Of a stretch of DNA of 11,602 nucleotides, positions 7,585 to 11,602 are shown in pieces. The notes under the pieces were generated by a model that worked only from the letters and a program-made list of their open reading frames with translations, did no database searches and was not told the origin of the DNA. Origin of the DNA: Candidatus Aerophobus profundus SCGC AAA252-L23 (GTDB lineage Bacteria; Aerophobota; Aerophobia; Aerophobales; Aerophobaceae); the NCBI GenBank assembly GCA_000402295.1, contig AQRW01000107.1, positions 1 through 11,602 on the forward strand. Direction: 5' to 3'. Position numbers and translations under genes: made by a program. How positions within the stretch are numbered: position 1 is the stretch's first letter; every line of letters begins with the position of its first letter.

Positions 7585-8556
7585 GGAACGATTTTCCACC
7601 TCTATTTTTAGGGTATTATCTTTGATAAAATTAAGAGCTTCCTTCATAGTAAAAATCCCAGTGGTGCAGCCCATTGCTGTCACCGAAGAAGCTCCAATGG
7701 CACTAGCAAATTTCAGGGTCTGCTCAACGTCCCATCCCTTAAGCAAACCCACAATAAAACCAGCGTCAAAAGCATCTCCTCCTCCGGAGGGATCTACTAC
7801 TTTTACCGGGTAGACGGAAGCTCGAACGATCTTGTCCCGTGTTCTCGCCAGGGAGCCTTTTCTACCCCTAGTTATTACCACCGTCATTTCCGGATTGAAC
7901 TTCAGGAACACCTCAGCTTGTTTGAGAGGGTCACTCTCTCTGGTAATAATTCGGGCTTCATCATCATTGGGTAGAAAAACATCGGTATATTTCAGAACCT
8001 CCCGGCATTGAGCTAACAAGTTAACTCCGGAATGAGGAGCTACCACATCTAAAACGGTGATCGTTTTACCCTCTCGAGCAAACTTAAACAGCTTTACCAG
8101 GGAAGATTGAGTCAGACGGGGCATCGCAAAGTATCCCCCCAGGTAAAGTACCTTAGCTCCCCTAATGTATTCAAAGTCAAGGTCATCAATAGAAAAGTCC
8201 GCACTAGCTCCCAGGGTATGAATAAATCTACGATCCTCCGATTCGGTAAGAATTATCATAGTACTGGATGTACTCGCCTCTTTAGAGCTTCTAATGCCCC
8301 GGGTATCTACTTTTTGTTCCTTTAGATAATCAACAATAAATGGTCCCAGGGGGTCTTTCCCTACTTTACCTACTACCCCAGCCTCAAACCCTAACCTGGT
8401 TAAAGAGACCGCCGCGTTAACTGGCAGGCCCCCGGCGGAGAGTAAAATACGCTCGGTCAACATAAGTTCTCCGGGACGGGGAAGACGAGGAAGAGCCCCT
8501 GAAATAATATCAGCTACCAGAATCCCTACACAAACAACCTCTGGTTTATCTCTCAT
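7570..8556 (-). CDS. PfkB-family carbohydrate kinase
   Basis: 328 residues of the ribokinase/PfkB fold. N-terminal VGILVADII holds the substrate-binding Asp16. Signature 1 is visible as AGGLPVNAAVSLTRLG (41-56). The LPNDDEA motif (195-201) supplies the usual Asn and Glu for metal/ATP binding. Signature 2 is DPSGGGDAFDAGF (255-267), with Asp261 as catalytic base; the commoner form is D.(T/S)GAGD, so the middle Gly (259) is a mild variant. The family phosphorylates sugars, nucleosides or sugar acids with ATP. Overall layout recalls E. coli YdjH, but the substrate is unassigned. The ATG at 8556 is supported by GAGAGG at 8565-8570, 8 nt upstream. Overlaps the convergent dehydrogenase gene tail to tail, so the two mRNAs share complementary 3' ends. 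Confidence 0.93.
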   Translation of the reverse strand: MRDKPEVVCVGILVADIISGALPRLPRPGELMLTERILLSAGGLPVNAAVSLTRLGFEAGVVGKVGKDPLGPFIVDYLKEQKVDTRGIRSSKEASTSSTMIILTESEDRRFIHTLGASADFSIDDLDFEYIRGAKVLYLGGYFAMPRLTQSSLVKLFKFAREGKTITVLDVVAPHSGVNLLAQCREVLKYTDVFLPNDDEARIITRESDPLKQAEVFLKFNPEMTVVITRGRKGSLARTRDKIVRASVYPVKVVDPSGGGDAFDAGFIVGLLKGWDVEQTLKFASAIGASSVTAMGCTTGIFTMKEALNFIKDNTLKIEVENRSLLIG

Positions 8557-8573
8557 CAGTTTTTCCTCTCAAA

Positions 8574-8601
8574 ATTCTATCATCTTATATATTTTTGTCA
8601 A
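8574..8601 (-). promoter_or_regulatory. Sigma70-type promoter for the sugar kinase gene
   Basis: Minus strand TTGACA (8596-8601), 16-bp spacer, TAGAAT (8574-8579): perfect -35, one mismatch in the -10. Transcription would start near 8566-8568, inside or at the edge of the GAGAGG Shine-Dalgarno (8565-8570), giving an unusually short leader of about 10-12 nt. It lies in the 117-bp gap after the permease gene, which shows no clear intrinsic terminator, so read-through from the permease is possible. Confidence 0.7.
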
Positions 8602-8673
8602 AAACTTTGATCTAAAAACCCCTTTATTTATCGGTATTCTTCCTTCATCAATTTGACTCTCATTCCATCATCC

Positions 8674-10938
8674 TCATATCCATCTCTGGAGGAAAGATTT
8701 GACTAAATGCGAGGCTTTAACCATAACCAGTGGTTTTTGGTAGTACCGGGCAAACTCTTCAGGCAGTGCTCCCATAACCATCTGTTGAAATAACGGTTCC
8801 CGGGTTGCCCCCATAACTACCAGGTCATACTGCTCCGCTTCCTCAAGTAAGGTTTTCAAGAGATTACGGGAGATAGCATACTTGGGTTCAAATAACGAGT
8901 TATCTACCCCCAGTGATGGTGCGGTTTCTTTTAAAAACGCTTCAATGTCCTCTCTCGGTTTACCGGGCCTTGATGCGTGAAAGACAATCACCCGACCACC
9001 CTTTCGCTTAACCAGCATCGAGGCAACCTCAAGAGCGAAAACACTATTGGGACCCCCGGCAAAGGGTACTAGCACCCGCGAGTACTCCTGTTGACCGCAG
9101 TTTTTCAAAACCACCACGTTGCAAGCTGCTCGCTTTAATATCGGATCCACGGTACTGCCTAGAACAAAGCCCTTGCCGCTGTACCCTCTCCATCCTGTGA
9201 TTAGTAAATCAGCCTTTTGCTGGCAAGCGGCAGAAATGATTCCCCGGGCAACATTACGACAGTAACGTATAGTACTACCGAAGGTAAAATCGGTGGAGAG
9301 ATAAAGCATTGCTTCCACAACAGCTTCTTCCCCTGGAACCATAAACTGGGAAGCATCCGAAAGAGATACCTGGGGTGGTACAGACACCATATGTATCACC
9401 TCTACCTCTACTCTTTTAGCCCGACAAAACTGGTAACAGGACCAAGCAAGTTGAACCGCGTTCACCGGATTAGCTACCGCCAGCAAAATTCGATAGCCCT
9501 TTTTAGTGGAAATGGGCTCTTCTCGAAGAACCACAATCTCCTCCCTCGTTGTTGTAGTTTTGTATTTGGAATAAGTATGATAAATTAGGATTCCCGAGAC
9601 CACCCAGATAGGTCCCACAATCCAGGCTACCAAACTCATATGAACCAGCCATATGGCCAGCAAAGCCTGGATAACTATGGCGGCAATGGGCAGAAAAGGA
9701 AAAAGTGGCATAATAAACCCGTAAGTTAGTTCATCCCTCATAGTGTGGCGAATACGGATTACGCAGAGGTTCACCAGAAAAAAGAGGAACAGAAACATCA
9801 TGCTGGCACTTGAGGCCACATCTATAACGGGCAAGAAAACGGCCACGCTGATCACCAGTCCAGCGCTGAACAGAAGAGCAACATAAGGAATGAGTCCCTT
9901 TTTTGAGAGACGAGAAAAGAAATGGGGCAACATGCGGTCCCGCCCCAGAGCATAGGAGACCCGAGTAGCGGAATAGATGGTAGCATTGAGAGCCGATGTC
10001 GAGGCAAAAATAACCGCAATGGTGGTCAGAAAGCCTCCGAAAGGAATGAGTCGCGAAATAGCCTGCCCAAATCCTCTTGTCCCGTACTTTCCAATCCAGA
10101 CCCAGGCCGGCTCCCCTACGTCTTTGATCGCCACCAGAGAGGCAAAGGAGACCCCTACATAAACCAATACAACTATGAGAACGGAGTAAAGCATGGCCTT
10201 GGGTAGATTACGACGTGGTTCTATGGCCTCATCTCCGGTCTGGGCAATCACTTCAAATCCCTCAAAAGCAACGTAGGTAAAGCCCATGGTCACCAGAAGT
10301 TTGGTCCACCCATGGGGAAGAAACGGCTGGAAATTTGCCAGACGTTCCGGGTGACACAAAGCCACTATTATTCCTACCAGAGCGATGAAGGCAAGCGTTA
10401 ATGTTTGTCCCAAGGTGAGCAAAACTCCTACGGTTCCAGTTTGGGATACACCCCGGTAGTTTATGTATATAAATATGCTGCCGATTAAAACTGCCACTAG
10501 TTTTTCCAGCATAGAGAAATTTAAGCCGGTCATCTGGATTAAGCCCAACTGGGAAAGGTAGTGAACCGTGTAGATAGCAAAGGTCACAGCATAGAGAGCT
10601 CCTGCTACCGAGGAAGCAAACCACTCTATCCATCCGGTCACGAAGCTGGTACCACGACCAAAAGCCATCCTGGCGAAATTATAGGCGCCTCCGGCTCGGG
10701 GAATGGCCGAACTAAGCTCAGCATAAGACATAGCGGTGAACAGAGCAATCACTCCATTTAGAGAGAAGGTAAGTATCAACCCACCTGGTCCAGCTATCCC
10801 TACGGCATTGCCAATTCCCAGGAAAACTCCGGCACCAATCATCATCCCCACACCCATCATGGTAATATGCAAAAGACTTAGATCTCGGGAAAGTACTGTA
10901 GTTATTTTGGATGGTTTAACTTTGGAATCACTCATCAT
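8674..10938 (-). CDS. APC-family amino-acid permease fused to two Usp (UspA) domains
   Basis: About 754 residues. The first ~460 form a 12-span APC-superfamily transporter: TM1 carries the substrate-binding GAGVFLGIG (about 36-44), and the TM6 region carries FTYVAFEGFEVIAQTGDEA followed by EPRRNLPKAM, both hallmarks of the family. Two cytosolic Usp domains follow, about 483-614 and 619-742. The first keeps a near-canonical nucleotide-binding motif, GWRGYSGKGFVLGS (583-596), with 8 rather than 9 residues between the glycine pair and the GS. The second has GATREPLFQQMVMGAL, lacking both the second Gly and the Ser, so it probably does not bind ATP the same way. I infer amino-acid or amine transport modulated by nucleotide or stress state. 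Start: AGGA at 10944-10947 lies 5 nt from the ATG at 10938 and 8 nt from the one at 10935; a TTG at 10941 is too close. Its start overlaps the small membrane-protein gene. Confidence 0.9.
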   Translation of the reverse strand: MMSDSKVKPSKITTVLSRDLSLLHITMMGVGMMIGAGVFLGIGNAVGIAGPGGLILTFSLNGVIALFTAMSYAELSSAIPRAGGAYNFARMAFGRGTSFVTGWIEWFASSVAGALYAVTFAIYTVHYLSQLGLIQMTGLNFSMLEKLVAVLIGSIFIYINYRGVSQTGTVGVLLTLGQTLTLAFIALVGIIVALCHPERLANFQPFLPHGWTKLLVTMGFTYVAFEGFEVIAQTGDEAIEPRRNLPKAMLYSVLIVVLVYVGVSFASLVAIKDVGEPAWVWIGKYGTRGFGQAISRLIPFGGFLTTIAVIFASTSALNATIYSATRVSYALGRDRMLPHFFSRLSKKGLIPYVALLFSAGLVISVAVFLPVIDVASSASMMFLFLFFLVNLCVIRIRHTMRDELTYGFIMPLFPFLPIAAIVIQALLAIWLVHMSLVAWIVGPIWVVSGILIYHTYSKYKTTTTREEIVVLREEPISTKKGYRILLAVANPVNAVQLAWSCYQFCRAKRVEVEVIHMVSVPPQVSLSDASQFMVPGEEAVVEAMLYLSTDFTFGSTIRYCRNVARGIISAACQQKADLLITGWRGYSGKGFVLGSTVDPILKRAACNVVVLKNCGQQEYSRVLVPFAGGPNSVFALEVASMLVKRKGGRVIVFHASRPGKPREDIEAFLKETAPSLGVDNSLFEPKYAISRNLLKTLLEEAEQYDLVVMGATREPLFQQMVMGALPEEFARYYQKPLVMVKASHLVKSFLQRWI

Positions 10939-11083
10939 CAATTTCCTGTTTTATCTCCGGCAATACTTTTGAGGACTTAAGATGAATGCGCTCGATGATG
11001 CGGCGGCTCCATAGAGTAAGAAAAATGACCGTGCCCAGGGACAGAGCAATTACCACCAACCCAACTATAATCTCCATCGTCAT
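10928..11083 (-). CDS. Small single-span membrane protein, candidate permease accessory subunit
   Basis: A 51-codon frame with an excellent Shine-Dalgarno, GGAGGT at 11091-11096, 7 nt before the ATG at 11083. The product starts MTMEIIVGLVVIALSLG and continues hydrophobic to about Trp25. Next comes SRR at 26-28 (positive-inside, so the C-terminus should be cytosolic), then a hydrophilic tail ending KQEIDDE. Its stop (10928-10930) overlaps the permease start by 8-11 nt, the arrangement expected for translational coupling. Small single-span proteins are often encoded beside transporters as accessory or stabilising subunits; that role is inferred from position and topology, not homology. The frame is short and easily skipped by automatic callers. 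An internal ATG at 11077 would shorten it by two residues but has a poorer spacing. Confidence 0.8.
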   Translation of the reverse strand: MTMEIIVGLVVIALSLGTVIFLTLWSRRIIERIHLKSSKVLPEIKQEIDDE

Positions 11084-11230
11084 TCTGGCGACCTCCAATC
11101 TCCACTAACTGATTGTCTCTTCTGGAAGTAATCTCAAGGATATTTCAGAATCTCTCTTGGTGAGCTTAACTTCTCGGGAAAATACGTAATTGTCTAATTC
11201 AATCTACTACTGACCTAACAAACTGGATGT
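11084..11230 (-). other. Long 5' leader of the small-protein/permease operon
   Basis: From the predicted start near 11224 to the ATG at 11083 the leader is about 140 nt, much longer than for the other promoters here. Just upstream of the Shine-Dalgarno, CAATC and GATTG (minus-strand order, 11111-11115 and 11096-11100) could pair as a 5-bp stem whose 3' arm abuts GGAGGT. It is too weak to call a riboswitch. I saw no terminator-like hairpin with a U-run. Confidence 0.4.
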
Positions 11231-11258
11231 TTTATACCTCTTTATTTTGTTCTGTCAA
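11231..11258 (-). promoter_or_regulatory. Sigma70-type promoter for the small-protein/permease operon
   Basis: Minus strand TTGACA (11253-11258), 16-bp spacer, TATAAA (11231-11236): perfect -35, one mismatch in the -10. It would start transcription near 11224. A cluster of inverted repeats lies immediately upstream of the -35. Confidence 0.7.
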
Positions 11259-11266
11259 GGCAAGAG

Positions 11267-11321
11267 CTCCAAATCTGGAGATATACTCCAGTTTCAGGAA
11301 AAAGTTTGAGTTTTCCTGGAG
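11267..11321. promoter_or_regulatory. Cluster of inverted CTCCAG/CTGGAG half-sites upstream of the permease promoter
   Basis: Reading the plus strand: CTCCA (11267-11271), CTGGAG (11275-11280), CTCCAG (11286-11291) and CTGGAG (11316-11321). The middle two form a palindrome, CTGGAG-N5-CTCCAG, centred near 11283, about 59 bp upstream of the predicted start site. That is a usual position for an activator. An 8-bp stem, CAGGAAAA (11295-11302) with TTTTCCTG (11311-11318), overlaps the last half-site. No regulator gene is present to name a binding protein. Confidence 0.45.
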
Positions 11322-11388
11322 GACAGTTGATCTTAGTTGCCGCGCCCAATAATTCCTTCAAACACACCTTCGTATTTCTAAACTCTTT

Positions 11389-11466
11389 TTAACTATCAAT
11401 CTCCACTGATTGGCCCGTCTCAATAGAGCGATTAGCCGCCAGAGAGACTGGGAAACAAAATTGCAT
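11389..11466 (-). pseudogene. Remnant resembling the C-terminus of a Gfo/Idh/MocA oxidoreductase
   Basis: The minus-strand frame ending with TAA at 11389-11391 reads SLAANRSIETGQSVEID just before its stop. This closely matches the usual end of Gfo/Idh/MocA sugar oxidoreductases (an A..S..tG..V.i pattern). The frame is closed by an in-frame TAG just upstream of the ATG at 11464-11466, and no Rossmann or catalytic part appears further upstream in this window. Only about 20 residues survive, so it reads as decayed debris. It could be chance similarity; a homology search over 11380-11602 would decide. Confidence 0.45.
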
Positions 11467-11602
11467 ACTCTATGATCACCGCGTTAACTCGTAAAGAACA
11501 ACTTCATTTGATTCATGATTTGCTTATTATACGAGAAAATTTTTACTCATTCCTTATTCATTTTAGAGCCTTAAAAATATGTCTTCAGGGTTTACGAGCT
11601 AG
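11467..11602. other. Intergenic DNA without a recognisable gene
   Basis: A+T-rich, with stops in all frames and only very short open stretches. An 8-bp inverted repeat (CTCGTAAA at 11488-11495, TTTACGAG at 11591-11598) is far apart and probably chance. No promoter with both boxes was found. Confidence 0.5.

Noticed and set aside
8620..8673. Possible terminator after the permease gene
   Set aside because: No G+C-rich stem followed by a U-run was found; the run of T near AAAGGGGTTTTT has no matching arm.
10736..10972. Plus-strand open frame of 78 codons over the permease start
   Set aside because: Antisense shadow of the permease N-terminus and the small membrane-protein gene, with no ribosome binding site.
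11105..11203. Open minus-strand stretch reading ...NYVFSREVKLTKRDSE... in the permease leader
   Set aside because: It has no start codon and is closed by TAG on both sides. It reads somewhat like protein and could be debris, but no family could be recognised.
11488..11598. CTCGTAAA ... TTTACGAG inverted repeat as possible element ends
   Set aside because: Only 8 bp, about 95 bp apart, with no transposase, target duplication or further extension of the match.

Overview
The window looks like chromosomal DNA from a diderm (outer-membrane-bearing) bacterium. An outer-membrane beta-barrel gene and a DUF3108-type periplasmic protein lie at the left end. Base composition is moderate (low-to-mid 40s percent G+C by eye). 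Shine-Dalgarno sites are recognisable, TTG/GTG starts occur, and sigma70-type promoters are plain. Nothing fixes the phylum; an uncultured candidate-phylum lineage is possible but is a guess. No phage, IS element, CRISPR array, tRNA or rRNA was seen.

Layout. (1) 1-1767, plus strand: the 3' part of a large envelope gene, with a proline-rich N-terminal segment carrying a degenerate ~81-residue repeat followed by a TonB-receptor-like beta-barrel. (2) 1772-2533, minus: a DUF3108-like exported protein, convergent with the barrel gene (4 bp apart) and driven by its own consensus promoter. (3) 2573-6207, minus: a two-gene signalling unit made of a 733-residue HEAT-repeat protein followed by an HD-GYP (c-di-GMP phosphodiesterase-type) protein. 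The two share a homologous N-terminal domain, so they probably act together. (4) 6208-6537: a divergent promoter region. (5) 6538-7584, plus: a zinc-dependent medium-chain dehydrogenase. (6) 7570-8556, minus: a PfkB-family sugar kinase, overlapping the dehydrogenase tail to tail by 15 bp. (7) 8674-11083, minus: a newly noticed 51-codon single-span membrane protein gene, overlapping the start of an APC-family amino-acid permease fused to two universal-stress-protein (Usp) domains. (8) 11084-11602: no intact gene. It holds the promoter of the permease unit, a cluster of inverted repeats just upstream of that promoter, and a short reading-frame remnant resembling the C-terminus of a Gfo/Idh/MocA oxidoreductase.

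How the genes may work together. The kinase and dehydrogenase resemble the kind of pair found in sugar or polyol catabolic clusters (E. coli YdjH with YdjJ/YdjL is the comparison I would make), and the oxidoreductase remnant fits a carbohydrate theme, but no substrate can be assigned. The HEAT/HD-GYP pair is a candidate intracellular signalling module. The permease-Usp protein with its small partner is a candidate nucleotide-regulated transporter with an accessory subunit.

The clearest cross-window pattern is promoter architecture. Five putative promoters all have a 16-bp spacer, and four have a perfect TTGACA -35 box.
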